A DNA stretch of 64,000 nucleotides from Lactifluus volemus (GCA_022376515.1 WTXI01000028.1:248001-312000), one strand, 5' to 3'. Counted from the first letter of the stretch, positions 11,215 through 22,612 are shown. Made by a program: numbers and translations. Notes: a model not told the origin generated them from the letters alone.

Positions 11215-11552
11215 TTCGATGTACGCCCATATATCCATGTCTCAAGTGCTTATTTCTCTTACTGGCCTGCTAGGCTCTCCTTGTGTATATGTAACTCCAT
11301 TTGTAACGCAGGCACGCAAGCAATGTAATACGATATGATTGATGTTGTTACCTAATGCAGATGTTATAAAGTATTGCAACGGATTAAAACCTATGCAGCC
11401 GCACGGATCCTCCATGAGTAGGACACATTTAGGTGGTCACAAAGACAAAACTTTTGGTGGATACTGATAGTGTGCCCTACGTTTAACATAAGCTGATATA
11501 TGACGCGTGGATGGAAGTTAAGGTTTCGTAGACATCGAAAAATGTAACTGTA

Positions 11553-12870
11553 ACATACTACTACAACGCCCGCTCCCGAAACTGCTCGACAAGAGCAGCA
11601 TCGACGCCCCACACCTCCTCGGAACTCCAGATAACGACCCCATCACCGAACTGAGTGGGATCGATCGGCTCTCCAAGCGCATCGACATGGTCATGCGGTG
11701 GGTCACACCCAATTCCTCGTACAAGGCTCCCTCGTCAGGCATGGAAAAGGCGCGCGAAATCGCGCACGACACATCCTTCATCTCTCCCACGACGCAATTT
11801 TCGAGGCTGAGAGGCACACGGGGGTCCCAGCGCACCTGCGCGAGCCGCACGCACGCAGCGTGCGGCGGCATGATCGGTCGCCCAAGCGCAACGTCGTCAT
11901 AGAGCAGTCCAATGTTCGCCATCGTCAGCGGGAGCGAACTGTATAACGGGGCTCGGTTAGCAGGGGGAGCGCGCGCTCCGAAAGGAAGAGAAAGGCGTCG
12001 TACTTGATTTGTTTACCTGAAATGCAAGCACATCCGTTCATAGAGCATCTTGCGATGACAGACGGGCAAGGGTCGATCGATCGGTCGGCCTGCGAGCTCA
12101 CACAGCACATAAGTCGCGATATGTAGACCGAATAGTGCCGGGAGCGGGCCGGGCACGGGCAAGATGCGTACACGAAAAGTAGCACAGAGGCGCCAGTTCC
12201 TTCACTGAGCACCATGGCAAGCTCAGAGTCAGCCAGCGGGAGCAACGTAACGTCATCGCTGGGTACCTCGGATGAGTATACAACCGGGATTGAGTATTTG
12301 CGCGCGGAGGATGCGAGTGAGGATGCAGAAAGTCATAATCGACGGCGGCGTCGGCAAAGATGGCTGCTCAGAGCGGGAGAGGACGTCACGAAGACGCTGA
12401 CGCACGGCGCGCGCGATAGGTAGCGGGTAAGTCGGGAATTCGTATGCGAGTCGGGTCCCGACATTGTGCCAGCGTCCATGGAGGAAAACTCGACGTTGTT
12501 CTGTATGTAATGCGTGAACTTGAACAGTTTGACTTTTGGTTGGTACCGATATTATCAATCACATCTATATCAAATGCGTAAAAACGATCGCCAGGAGCGG
12601 GAAAGGTGAGGATGAAAATGCAAGTAACATGTAGAGTAAAGTAAGGAAACGTACCGACGACCCGATTTGCACTCATTGAAGGAGATACGCACCATCGGCG
12701 CGAACCAACCATGTTCATGTTTGCGCGAGTCGACCTCCACAAAGGATGTGATAGCTTGCAGCATGTGCGGCACGCACCATGGCTGTACTTTTGAAATGGA
12801 CGACGTCAGCAATGGCAGCGGTGACGTTGAGATTGAGCGAGGAAAGTGTGATCATGACGATGGACCGATT
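11553..12870 (-). pseudogene. Tcd1/TcdA-like remnant, T3
   Basis: The C-terminal exon piece at 11518-11922 keeps LLYDDVALGRPIMPPHAACV, VPLSLENCVVGEMKDV and MPDEGALYEELG, then shifts frame (the strap VAQF... appears as GASMLLLSSSFGSG). Upstream are LPLADSELAMV, a decayed RDF..RILPVLGPLP segment, and at 12530-12600 a VIDNIGTNQK reading where the enzyme family has its AIDNIDTK motif. A small insertion there shifts frame, and the same lesion occurs in T5 and T6. The N-terminal end fades near 12870, and the ATP loop is not recognisable. Confidence 0.65.
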
Positions 12871-12940
12871 CAATCACAGTGACTGACATATCCACGAGGC
12901 TGTATCTGGAAGGTTGAAAACACAGCCCGTCTATCAACAA

Positions 12941-12952
12941 CAATATAACTAC
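12941..12952 (+). promoter_or_regulatory. TATA-like core upstream of F-box D
   Basis: CAATATAACTAC lies 30 bp before the ATG at 12982. Part of the TTTCCATAC spacer seen in other copies is missing here, so the core sits about 10 bp closer to the start. Confidence 0.45.
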
Positions 12953-12981
12953 TTCTCTTCTCATTGTCACCGCACTTTTCG

Positions 12982-14657
12982 ATGAACCCTCTCCAGTACG
13001 TCAAAAGACCTCTCACTGACCCTATTTCAAAGTACCTGACTTTATACTGGTACCCTAATCAGGCTCACTCGCAAGCTCATCAGCCATGTATTGTCAAGCT
13101 CCCAATCAAGGAACAATGATATCCCCCCTTACTCACCCTCCAACACTTCTCCTTCTAAAATTCACAAGATAAGAAAGCGCATGGGAAGTTCCAAGGGATC
13201 AAGGTGGATTCGAAGACTATGTACGTCATATCAGCTACACTCACAACGATGTCTTATTGTATGACGCAGGTCTAATTTCACCCCGTGTTACAATCTGTTC
13301 GCTTCCAGATGATGTCCTCCTGGACATCTTCGAATTCTGCCTACCTGATCGCTTAGACCCGCAATCGAGGGCACTGGCATGGTCCGAGCTATTGCACGTA
13401 TGCCAAAGATGGCGATACATCGTCTTTGCATCCCCACTTCGTCTCGATCTCCACCTTCTCTGCACAGACAGGACTCCTGTGAGGAAGATGCTGGATATCT
13501 GGCCCCCCTTGCTTATCAATATTTGGTACTTCGTTGTTAATCCTCAAGTTGAGGATAACATAATCGCTGCACTCGAGCACCCTAACCGTGTACGCGCAAT
13601 TTCGATCCGTGTAATAACGATTCCACTGGAGCGTTTGGTCTCAGTGATGCAGGAGCCATTTCCGGGACTGGTATTTCTTTCCCTTACTCAGAGAGAAGGG
13701 ATTGTGCCGGCGCTTCCCAATACGTTCTTAGGTGGATCCGCCCCGCGTCTACGATCACTCCATTTGACACGCATTCCATTTCCGACATTACCTCAATTTC
13801 TTTTATCATCCAATGACCTTGTCGATCTCTCCCTTTTGAAGATACCGCAGAATGGTTACATTTCACCCGAGGCCATGGCTACGTGTGTCTCTGCCTTAAC
13901 CAGACTCACCAAGCTTTCTATCGGTTTCGAATCCCCGGCTTCTCGTCCTGATCCAACAACCCGACGTCCACGTCCGCTGGCACGTGCTGTCCTCCCTGCT
14001 CTCACCTATTTTGACTTTAAAGGTGTCAGCAGGTACTTGGATGACCTCATGGCCCAAATCGATGCCCCTCTACTCCGCCGCGTGCGAATAACATTCTTCA
14101 ATCAGCTGGTCTTTTTCTTTGGCATCCAACAACTCCGTCGGTTCATCGGCTATGCCCCAGCGCTTATGCCATGCGATGCAGCTAGCCTGCTCATTTATAG
14201 TAACCGCGTCCAGATGAACTTTTCATCAATGAGACAAACTCCCTGCCTTACATTCGAAATCTTATGCAGAGGGGTAGATTGGCAAGTCTCGTCTGTGGCC
14301 GAAATATGCAGCCGGCTGTCGTCCAGTATTAGGGCTCTCTACATCCATGGGAGTAGTAGCATGTCTCCATCGACTTTGGAAGATGTAATGGACGAGGCAC
14401 AATGGCTGGAATTGTTCCGTCCGTTCACTGCTCTCCGGACCCTCTATATATCTCGGAATATTCATCCACACGTCGTGTCAGCGCTGCGAGCGGAAACAGC
14501 CACGAAGGTGCTACCTGCATTGGACAAGCTTTACCTTGAACAGCCTCGCCGGGCACCTGGATCGAAGCAGCAAGACCTCAAATCATTCATAATCGCACGT
14601 CAGCATTCTGATCACCCCGTTTCTGTCCACCGCTGGGCAAGAAGAATGGGGGAATAA
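12982..14657 (+). CDS. F-box/LRR-like protein, array copy D (519 aa)
   Basis: Exons 12982-12995, 13063-13220 and 13270-14657 give 520 codons in frame. Exon 2 reads LTRKLISHVLSSSQS and on to KRMGSSKGSRWIRRL. Intron 2 is 49 nt with a GTACGT donor and a CGCAG acceptor. The F-box is SLPDDVLLDIFEFCLPDRL. The LRR body is complete and the C-terminus ends VHRWARRMGE. It differs from its sisters by a three-residue expansion (QLVFFFGIQQL, where others read QLVFDIQQL) and by loss of the GLSG part of the ALRGLSGE stretch (ALRAETATKV). Both changes keep the frame, which suggests that coding capacity is maintained. Confidence 0.85.
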
Positions 14658-14982
14658 ATGATTTCGATGTTGTCTACAACTTGAACCCCTTCTACACCTA
14701 GTAGTTACGCCCGTTTATCCATGCTGTAAATGCTTGTTCTCTTATTGGCCCGCTAGGCTCTCCGTGTATATCTAATTCCTTTTTTACCACGCACTTAATG
14801 TAATATGATTTGATTGATGCAGTTACTGTACCTAATGCAGACGTTATAAAGTATCGCAAAACCTGCACGAGTAGGATAAATTTGGGTGGGCCCAAGGACA
14901 ACACCTTCTGGTGGATACTTATAGTATGCCCTATTTTTATCATAAGCTGATATATGATGCGTGGAAGGAAGTTAGGTAACAT

Positions 14983-16263
14983 ATTACTACCCTGCCCACT
15001 CGCCGCGCCTGCGCATTACGAAACTGCGCGACATAAGCAGCCTCGACGAACCGAGTGGGATCGATCGGCTCTCCAAGCGCATCGACATAGTCATGCAGTG
15101 GGGTCACACCCAACTCCTCGTACAAGGCTCCCTCGTCAGGCATGGAAAAGACGCGAGATACCTCCTTCATCTCTCCCACGACGCAATTATCGAGGCTGAG
15201 GCGCACGGGGGTCCCAACGCACTTCCGCGGGCCGCACGCACGCAGCGTGCGGGGGCACGATCGATCACCCAAGCGCAAATTCGTCAAAGAGCAATGCCCG
15301 CCATCGTCAGCGGGAGCGAACTAGTTAGCAGGGGGAGCGGGCGCTCCGAAAGAAGGAGAAAGGCATATATACTTGATTTATTTACCCACGACGTGCGAAT
15401 CGCGATGCAAGAGGTCCTTCCACATCCGTTTATAGAGCTTCTTACGATGACGCACAGGCAAGGGTCGTTCGATCGGACCACCCGCGAGCTCACATAGCGC
15501 ATAGGTCGCGATGTGCAGACCGAAGTGCGCCGAGATCAGACCAAACACGGGCAAGATGTGTACGCGAAAGTCGCACAGAGGTGCCAGTTCGTCCACGGAG
15601 CCCTTGGCGAGCTCAGAGTTGGCCAGCGGCAGTAGCGTCACGTCGTCGCTGGGTACCTCGGATGAGTATACCACCGGAATTGAGTATTCGCGCGTCGTAG
15701 TGCGTCGCGGATAAGTCGGCAATTTGTATGCGCATCGGGTCCGACATTGTGCAAGTCCCCACTTACCGACGATCCAATCTGCACCCTGAAGGAGCTCCGC
15801 ACCGTCCGAACCACCCCTCCACAACTCTACGCGTGAATCGACTTGCACAAACAGTGCGATAGCTTGCAACGCGCGTGCGACGCACCGCACTTTTACCGTG
15901 CCGACGTCAGCGAGGGCGGTTGTGGCGTGGCAATTGAGTGAGGAAAGGGTGACCACACAGTAGTCAAAGTCGATGAGGACGATGCCGGAGCGGACCAGCA
16001 TGGCGGCCGTCCAACTGCCGACGCCGCCACAGCCAACAATCACGATGATGGCTTTGCGCACGCGAGCCACGCCCCACTGGCCGAGGAAGGCATAGTTTCG
16101 GATGAGTTGCTCGAGCACGAGGTCTTTTCAGTATTCTGAGCCGGACGGAACTTGGAGTAGGGAGGATGGGGGAGGGGTGTATGCGAGCAGGGGTTGTGCC
16201 CGAAGCTACCCCCCGGTTGATTCGTTGGCAAGGTCGGCGGGACGCTGAGCTCGGCGAGCATCG
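14983..16263 (-). pseudogene. Tcd1/TcdA-like remnant, T4 (most complete N-terminus)
   Basis: An uninterrupted 246-codon - strand frame (15378-16118) contains EQLIRNYAFLGQWGVARVRK, the ATP loop IVIVGCGGVGSW, LIDFDY, the SLNCHATTALADVGTVKV segment, LWRGGSDGAELLQGADWIVG, then EYSIPVVYSSEVPSDDVTLL and PLPVRHRKKLYKRMWKDLLH. The order matches Tcd1. The segment after GADWIVG, where the family has AIDNIDTK and the SSMGAG block, is replaced by an out-of-frame remnant, so the catalytic core is missing. The upstream start MLAELSVPPT (16263) is in another frame. The 3' exon (14940-15287) keeps SLDNCVVGEMKEVSRVFSMP but has lost its terminal strap frame. Read as a pseudogene, although the 246-codon frame could still be expressed. 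Confidence 0.7.
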
Positions 16264-16286
16264 TTGAATAAGTGAATAGAATAATA

Positions 16287-16975
16287 AACTCAGCTATTCA
16301 GTTTATGCTCCTACTCTCAATTCCACGACTCATCATCGTTCGAGTCATTCGGCTTTGATACAACCAGATTTTTGAGAACCTTCAGCTCTGGTCTGAGGCG
16401 GTCTCAAACCTGGAGCCCATTATCTGAAACACGCGGGATATTCTTTGGGTCTTATGGTTGCCTCGGTCGATGTCGCCATTGGGCAAAGGAACAACTTCAA
16501 CTCGACCAGAGTCTCACCGTGGCGAGCAACGAAAACTTCCACTTCGCGTAGATCGCTATAATAGTGCCTCTGGACCGAGAGATGGGCCAAACAGGGTAAA
16601 TGGAAGTTTGTAAGCGGAGCGATCACGGTTGGGGGTCGCAGAGACTCGTGATGTAGCTGTAACGAAGACGAGAAAGCTTCGGTAGGATAAATGGGAAATG
16701 CTTATACATCCGATGGGCGAGAGGTCATTCCAAACGCTGGGAAATTGGTGGTTGGGTGAGTCTGTGTAGATGGGGAAGGGGTAGAGATGATCTAAAATAA
16801 CCTCGGGAGGGTGGTTTCATCGAAATATGACGTGGTATCATGGTGATACGATGGAAGTGGTTTGGGCTCTTCTCATTCGAAACACCAAAGGAGAAGCAGG
16901 TTTGTAGAACTGGGAGCAATTCCAGTCGACGAAAAAGTGGCGAGACATGGTAGCAGTTTGTTAGAGGACGTCGAC
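16287..16975 (-). repeat. LRR-like gene fragment block, copy 2
   Basis: Paralogue of 2737-3497. The - strand frame 16420-16626 is open for 68 codons and includes HLPCLAHLSVQRHYYS, DLREVEVFVARHGETLVELK and LFLCPMATSTEATI. This looks like a leucine-rich stretch of an F-box-like gene distinct from the main array family. Another - strand frame (16725-17246) covers the rest of the block but shows no motif. Its borders match copy 1, so both were duplicated as one piece. Confidence 0.5.
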
Positions 16976-16984
16976 GGCGGATGC

Positions 16985-17290
16985 GCACTCCGAGTCGGAG
17001 GACTGCAGGCGCCCCTCGCACGTGAGCGGGCTCATACTCGCAGATTAGGTGACGGCAATTTGGATGCGTGTCAGGTCCGACATTGTGCCAGCGCCGATAG
17101 AGGAAAACTCGATGTTGTTCTGCAATACTTGAGCAGCTTGACTTTTGCTTGGTACCGATCACATCAATGTCAAATGCGTAAAAAAGATGGCCATGCCAGC
17201 ACTGCAGCGGAAAAGGTGGATGAAAATCCAAGTAACTTAAGGCCACGTACCGACAACCTAATTTTCACTCTTTGAAGGTGATCCGCAACT
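16985..17290 (-). pseudogene. Second Tcd1-like N-terminal fragment, T4b
   Basis: Matches the 5' half of the T copies only. It contains the sequence around the IADLSATYYDPLAR region, the TCAAGCTGCTCA junction and the GTACGTGGCC donor area near 17245. It lies beyond the LRR-like block, so this interval carries one long Tcd1 remnant (T4) plus this extra fragment. That points to an unequal-crossover product joining two units. Confidence 0.5.
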
Positions 17291-17401
17291 ACACTATACA
17301 GCAGAAACATTCATGCCCGATATTAACGAAGACATGCCCAATCAACATATCACTGGTTACACGACGCATCCACGAGGCAAACAGCTCGGAGTGACATGCT
17401 G

Positions 17402-17850
17402 TGTGTCGGCTGCGAGACTTGTTGTCGTCCCGAGTGAGATAGTAGGGGAATGAGAAGTATGAGTGAGGAGGGATGGAGATTCGAAACGCTTAGTTGCAAT
17501 GCGAGGCTCGAAACGTTTGAGGCTGTTGAGGAGAAATACTAAAAGCTTAGAGATTGCACGAGAGAGAGTTAGAACACAGGAATGGTGATGATTTAGAGGA
17601 GAATATACAGGACAGGTAATAGAGAGTAAGCTATTAGGGACAAAGGGGAAAGCAAGTGCTTTGAGTGTGGTGTAAAATGAGAGCTTTGCAACGTGTGGTG
17701 TGAGGTTGGCATTGTGTTGAGGCTAGTGGCGATGCCGAAAGGTGGATAGAAAAAGTGTATGGTGAAAGGGGTGTGGTAAGGTAGGAAAAGCAAGAAGCAC
17801 ATGGGCGGTGATCAACGCGTTTGCGGCTGTGCACCGAAGGTCACCTTACA
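17402..17850. mobile_element. Solo LTR (449 bp) with 6-bp target duplication
   Basis: Begins TGTGTCGG and ends CCTTACA, so it has the TG...CA ends of an LTR. The left flank is ATGCTG (17396-17401). The right flank reads AT (17851-17852), then, after the Harbinger element, GCTG (20865-20868), so removing Harbinger restores ATGCTG. It contains no coding frame. The sister copies read straight through at this point (GACATGCTGTATCCGC), which confirms an insertion. The internal region and second LTR were presumably lost by LTR-LTR recombination. Confidence 0.65.
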
Positions 17851-17852
17851 AT

Positions 17853-17940
17853 AGGGACGTTCAAAGCTGGGTGCATTTCGCATTCGCATCTTGCATTTCG
17901 CATTTCATCAGCTTATATAACATGAATTTGAAAGTCCGCT
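17853..17940 (+). repeat. Harbinger left terminal inverted repeat
   Basis: 88 bp, matching the reverse complement of 20774-20861 except at positions 20, 40 and 41 of the repeat. It contains tandem GCATTTCGCATT-type motifs that may be transposase binding sites (inference). Confidence 0.85.
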
Positions 17941-18045
17941 GTGACCTTTCTCGTGACGGACGTGGTTGACGCATATTCTGTGTAGTACAAACATTGTTCT
18001 CGCTCGTTTTAAAATCACACTCGTTTAACTTTAAAATTAACTGAA

Positions 18046-19357
18046 ATGCCCCGCACAGCAGCTGATAAGGTCACAAAGCCCCGAATCCCTGATATAAACT
18101 GGTCAGCAAACAAGTCCTCATTAATCTGGGCTCTTCTTGTCGAAATTGAAAAGGATGAGAATTACCGGGTTCTCTATGGTAAAAAAGATGTCACTGAGGT
18201 AAGTATATCCATTTCTTCAGCTCCGAGCAAGAGTAACCTGGCCTGCCGACAGAACACATGTGGTGAAACCAAGGTTGCTGTTTACAACAGGATTGCGGAG
18301 ACTATCCTCCTCGATATGTATTCTCTTTATCCCACCACTGTCCGTGACCGCATCAAGGGAAAGCTTGAAGGGTAAGAGCTTTAATCTCTATATTCAGTGG
18401 TCTCTGCTAACCTTAGTTGTAGCCTTACGAACTGTTACAAGAAACATGCCAAACGACTCCATCAAACTGGAGAAGGTGTTGACAACAACAACGGCTCACA
18501 AGGCAGTGAAGAAACACTCTCCTTCTACATCATGGGGGATGGCCCTTGTGTCAAGACCCCTCCACACGCAGTCAATATTTGGAGTGCGTTGCTATCATTT
18601 TGTTTACTTAACGATCTATCTAATTTATTGATTTTGCGCAGAACAAATTGAGCAGGAGTTTCCGTTTTTCCCCACCCTCCATCGTATCTTTGCCTCTCGT
18701 CCAAACGTCACTCCGATCGTGGTCACCACTGCTCTTGGGCCGCAGGGTCAGAAGACAGTCTGGTATCAACCTCCTGACGACAACAGCAACATTGATCCTG
18801 AGTTGCTAAAGGAGAGTGTTCCTCCAGCTGCTGGTCATCTGATGCCTCAACGAGAGTGTTCCTTTGGTAATTATGCAAGTGGTTTTGTGAACACTGATCC
18901 CCCGAGTCCCGAACCAGCATCTCAAGCGGTGAACATCAAAAAATCAGCCACGCCAGGACCTCAGCGTGGACCCAAGCCCTCTATGGTGTCCCGTGATGCT
19001 ATGGAAAATGCCCGTAAAGCTGTTGCAAAGCTTCCCCAGAAGCGTTCGATTGCAGATACTTTGATGGAAATCCAACGGTATTTTATTCTTTTCTAATCTT
19101 TACCTTTTCTTATCTTTTTTTCCAGTGAGAATCTCGCAGCCCAGAGGTCCCAGAATCGACGTCGCATCAACCTTGAGTTGCGTAAGCAGATTACCGATGA
19201 GTTAAAGATAGGGTTATGGACCAGAGAACAAGCCCAAGAAAAGATTTCTGCGCTTGAGAATGATGATTCCCCTCATTCTGCAAAGCGTCAGAGACGGGCT
19301 GTTCGAGAGCCTAGTCCTGACTGGGATGAAATTACTTCTAGTTCTGATGATTTTTAA
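18046..19357 (+). CDS. Harbinger-associated Myb/SANT-like DNA-binding protein (366 aa)
   Basis: Exons 18046-18198, 18253-18371, 18423-18583, 18642-19077 and 19126-19357, with introns of 54, 51, 58 and 48 nt, all GT-AG. The total is 367 codons in frame. The N-terminus (INWSANKSSLIWALLVEIEK) is the trihelix/SANT-like part, followed by YGKKDVTENTCGETKVAVYN across the first splice junction. The middle has YIMGDGPCVKTPPHAVNIW and FPFFPTLHRIFASRPNVTPI, a combination typical of these transposon proteins in mushrooms. The C-terminus is charged (NRRRINLELRKQITDELKI) and ends SSSDDF. In characterised Harbinger elements the Myb-like partner recruits the transposase to the element ends. It is convergent with the transposase gene. 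Confidence 0.75.
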
Positions 19358-19428
19358 CCAGACAACCTCTTTTTGCTGCTTCATTTCTGTTTATTAGCAT
19401 CTATATCTAATTTCTACCATTTCCATAT

Positions 19429-20792
19429 TCAATAATCTTTTGATACCCATAATTCTTCAACTAGTTGCCTACGTTTTGCATCATCATCACCATCGTTATC
19501 CACCCCCTCTTCCTCCAGATGAATCCCAGCATCTTCCTCTTCTTCATTGGGACCATGGACATTCCCAAAATACTCTGCAGAGTTGCTTCCTTCCACATCA
19601 ATAATCAAATTGTGAAGAATAATTGCAACTGAAATCCATAGACAGGCTTCATGATGGTCCTTGTTTGAATTGATATGGACTCGGAGCCCTCGCAAGCACT
19701 GAAAGCGGCCCTTGAGAGCACCCATGCAATGTTCTGAGCGAACACGCAGGCTTGCAACTACCTTGTCAAATAAGGCATTCATGGGTTCAAGCGATGCTGG
19801 CTTTTTGTGGACAGGGATTGTTCTGGAATTGACTGCATAAGCTGAGTCTGCCCAGGCAAATTCTTCACCCTCAAAGAACCAATTTGCATATTTGGCAGCA
19901 GTGGTATGTTCAAAGGCAGTTGCATCATGAGCAGAACCAGTCATTCCATGTGAATAATCAACGATGCGGAGGTTTGAAGGTGTGTTCCCAATCTTAGAAA
20001 GAGATTAAAAAAGGTATGAATTGTTAAATGAACTCGTACTTGAACATTAAGGCCATAGTTAGCCTTCCGTGTGTAGTATGCATCTCCATTTTGTCCTGGT
20101 TTGCGATAGAGAACAACAATGGTACCATCATACATAACCCAACCATCTCTCCATGTCCCTCGGAAACCAAGACGGTTATCCATCCATTCCTTTTCTATCT
20201 CCTTCTCAGCAAGTGTAAGCTTTCGAACAAACTGGCCATGGAGAGATAGGATTGCCTCAAAGCAACGGTTGGTGTAGTTTTTGACAGAACCTTCTGAACA
20301 ACCTGCAGCCCGAGCGATGTCTTCAACACTGGCACCATTTCCATATCTTCCCATTCGGAAAAGGGTAACAGCCAATTGCTGTTCAACAGGTGTTTGTCCA
20401 AGGTTTGTGTCATTCTTGAAGACATCATGATCCTCAATGAGATCAAGAACAGTGAGGAATACAAGAGGTGAAACCCTGAGCATATTAACAAAGCGGTGAT
20501 GGTGGGCAGGATCCTTTGAGAAATCCCAAGCAAGCTCTATGTTTCCGAGCTTTGGGACAGGGGGCCGTGCATTAAGATAACGAGTTCCTTCAAGGAGAGT
20601 AATGATTTCGAGGTCTTTTTGTAGGTTTAGAGTGTATTCCTCGAGATTCTCAGGTGGCGAAAATACATCTCGAGTTGCCATCGATAATAAGAATGAATCT
20701 ATGAGATCTTTCCTCAGTGGTTTCGACGGCATTTCTACTGTATCACAGATAATAAGACGTGACACGCGCTCTGAGCGGACTTTCAAATTCAT
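19429..20792 (-). CDS. PIF/Harbinger DDE transposase (up to 438 aa)
   Basis: Two exons, 20040-20792 and 19429-19992, joined over a 47-nt GT-AG intron (19993-20039) in phase 0. The spliced junction reads ARKANYGLNVQ-type sequence into IGNTPSNLRIVDYSHGMTGS. The DDE_4 features are visible: a helix-turn-helix (NGASVEDIARAAGCSEGSVK), the first acidic block (DGWVMYDGTIVVLYRKPG), the second (WADSAYAV) and the ...RVRSEHCMGALKGRFQCLRG block with the last Glu. The C-terminus is acidic. The first ATG (20792) lies inside the right terminal repeat. MPSKPLRKD (start 20732) is an alternative start and gives 418 aa. No internal stop was found. Confidence 0.85.
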
Positions 20793-20861
20793 GTTATATA
20801 AGCTGATGAAATGCGAAATGTGAGATGCGAATGCGAAATGCGCCCAGCTTTGAACGTCCCT
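20774..20861 (-). repeat. Harbinger right terminal inverted repeat
   Basis: Inverted counterpart of 17853-17940. It overlaps the first possible start codon of the transposase. Confidence 0.85.
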
Positions 20862-20921
20862 AATGCTGTATCCGCACAGCTCCTTCCTGTACTTCTCTTC
20901 TCATTGTCACCGCACTCTTCG

Positions 20922-22612
20922 ATGAACCTTCGCAAGTACGTCAAAAGACCTCTCACTGGCCCTATTTCGAAGTACCTGACTTTATACTCTAATCAGGCCC
21001 ACTCGAAAGCTCATCCGCCATATATTGTCAAGTTCCCAATCAAGGAGCACTAACCCGGATATCCCTCACCACTCACCCTTCAACACTTCTCCTTCCAAAA
21101 TTCGCAACAAAGGAGAGCGCATAGTATGTTCCCAGAAGGGATCAAGTGTGATTCGAGGACGAGGTACGTGATATCAGCTACACTCACAACAATGTCTTAT
21201 TGTATGATGCAGGTCAAATACCACCCCGCGTTACAATCTGTTCACTTCCAGATGATGTCCTCCTAGACATCTTCGAATTCTGCCTACCTGATCCTGTAGA
21301 CCGAGTGAGGGCATGGCCCAAGCTAGTGCATGTATGCCAAAGATGGCGATACATCATATTTGCATCCCCACTTCGTCTCGATCTGCGCCTTCTCTGCACA
21401 GACAGGACTCCTGTGAAGAAGATGCTGGATATCTGGCCCCCCTTGCCTATCGAAATACAGTACTTCTCTGTTGGTCCTCAAGTTGAGGATAACATAATCG
21501 CTGCACTTGAGCACCCTAACCGTGTACGCAGCATTTGGCCCAGTAGAATGACGATACCACTGGAGCGTCTGGTCGCAGTGATGCAGGAGCCATTTCCGGC
21601 AATGGAGGCCCTTACTCTTCAGGTCGAAGGGCCTGATGGGACTGTGCCAGCACTTCCCGAGACCTTCTTAGGTGGATCCGCCCCACATCTACGGTCACTT
21701 ACTTTGGATGGCATTCCATTTCCGGCATTACCTCGACTTCTTTTGTCTTCCAATTACCTCGTCGATCTCACCCTTGACCGGATACCGCAGAACGGTTACA
21801 TTTCACCCGAGACGATGGCCGGATCTCTCTTCGCGCTGACCAGGCTCACCAATCTTTCCATTAAATTCATATCCCCGACTTCTCGTCCCCATTCGATATC
21901 CCGACGTCCACCTCCGCTGACACGTGCCGTCCTCCCCGCTCTCACCGATTTTAACTTCTGTGGTGTCAGCGAGTACTTGGAGGACCTCATGGCCCAAATC
22001 GATGCCCCTCTGCTCTGCGCTGCGCGAATAACATTCTTCAATCAACTGGTCTTTGACATCCAACAACTCCCTCGGTTCATCGGTCATGCACCAACTCTTA
22101 TGCCATGCGATACAGCAGAAATACACATTTATACTGACTGCGTCGTGGTGGTATTTTCATCAATGAGACGATCTTCCTTCAACGATTTCCTTACTCTCCA
22201 AATCTCGTGCAGAGGGGTAGATTGGCAAGTCTCGTCTATGGCACAAATATGCAACCAGCTTTCCGAGTCGTCCATCATGTCCAGTATTGAAACTCTCTCC
22301 ATCCAAAAGATTCAAGACCTGTTTCCATCGACTTTGGAAGATGTACTGGACGGGACACCATGGCTGGAACTCTTCCACCCATTCACTGCTGTCCGGACCC
22401 TCTATATATCTCACACGATGCAGCCACACGTCGTGTCAGCGCTGCGAGGGCTCAGTGGAGAATTGGCCATGCAGGTGTTACCTGCATTGGAGATGCTTCA
22501 CGTACCAGGGTATCAGGGATCTGGATCAGAGCGGCACAATATATGGCCATTCATAATTGCACGTCAGCGGTCTGATCACCCTGTTGTCGTCCGTTCCGAA
22601 AGGATGTTGTAG
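20922..22612 (+). CDS. F-box/LRR-like protein, array copy E (526 aa)
   Basis: Exons 20922-20935, 20997-21163 and 21213-22612 give 527 codons in frame. Exon 1 is MNLR.. and exon 2 has a 3-codon-longer leader (RSTNPDIPHHSPF). It has Ile where most copies have Met (ERIVCSQKGSS), so the ATG at 20922 is needed as the start. The F-box is SLPDDVLLDIFEFCLPDPV, followed by the full LRR body and an ending VVVRSERML. The TATA-like block seen before other copies is missing: the nested solo LTR and Harbinger insertion ends 60 bp upstream, and only the TTCTCTTCTCATTGTCACC part remains. The protein looks intact but its promoter has probably changed. Confidence 0.85.

Larger units (their letters stand above)
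17853..20861 (+). mobile_element. PIF/Harbinger DNA transposon, apparently complete
   Basis: 3009 bp with 88-bp terminal inverted repeats (17853-17940 and 20774-20861; only 3 mismatches seen) starting AGGGACGTTC. It is flanked by the 3-bp direct repeat AAT (17850-17852 and 20862-20864), the length expected for this superfamily. It carries the usual two genes, a Myb/SANT-like protein on + and a DDE transposase on -, converging at about 19.4 kb. Both read through cleanly once introns are removed, and the repeats are almost identical, so it may be young and mobile. It lies 60 bp upstream of F-box E. Confidence 0.85.

Noticed and set aside
18723..18920. - strand frame in the Harbinger Myb-like gene
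   Set aside because: Opposite to a spliced + strand gene with conserved motifs; no support.
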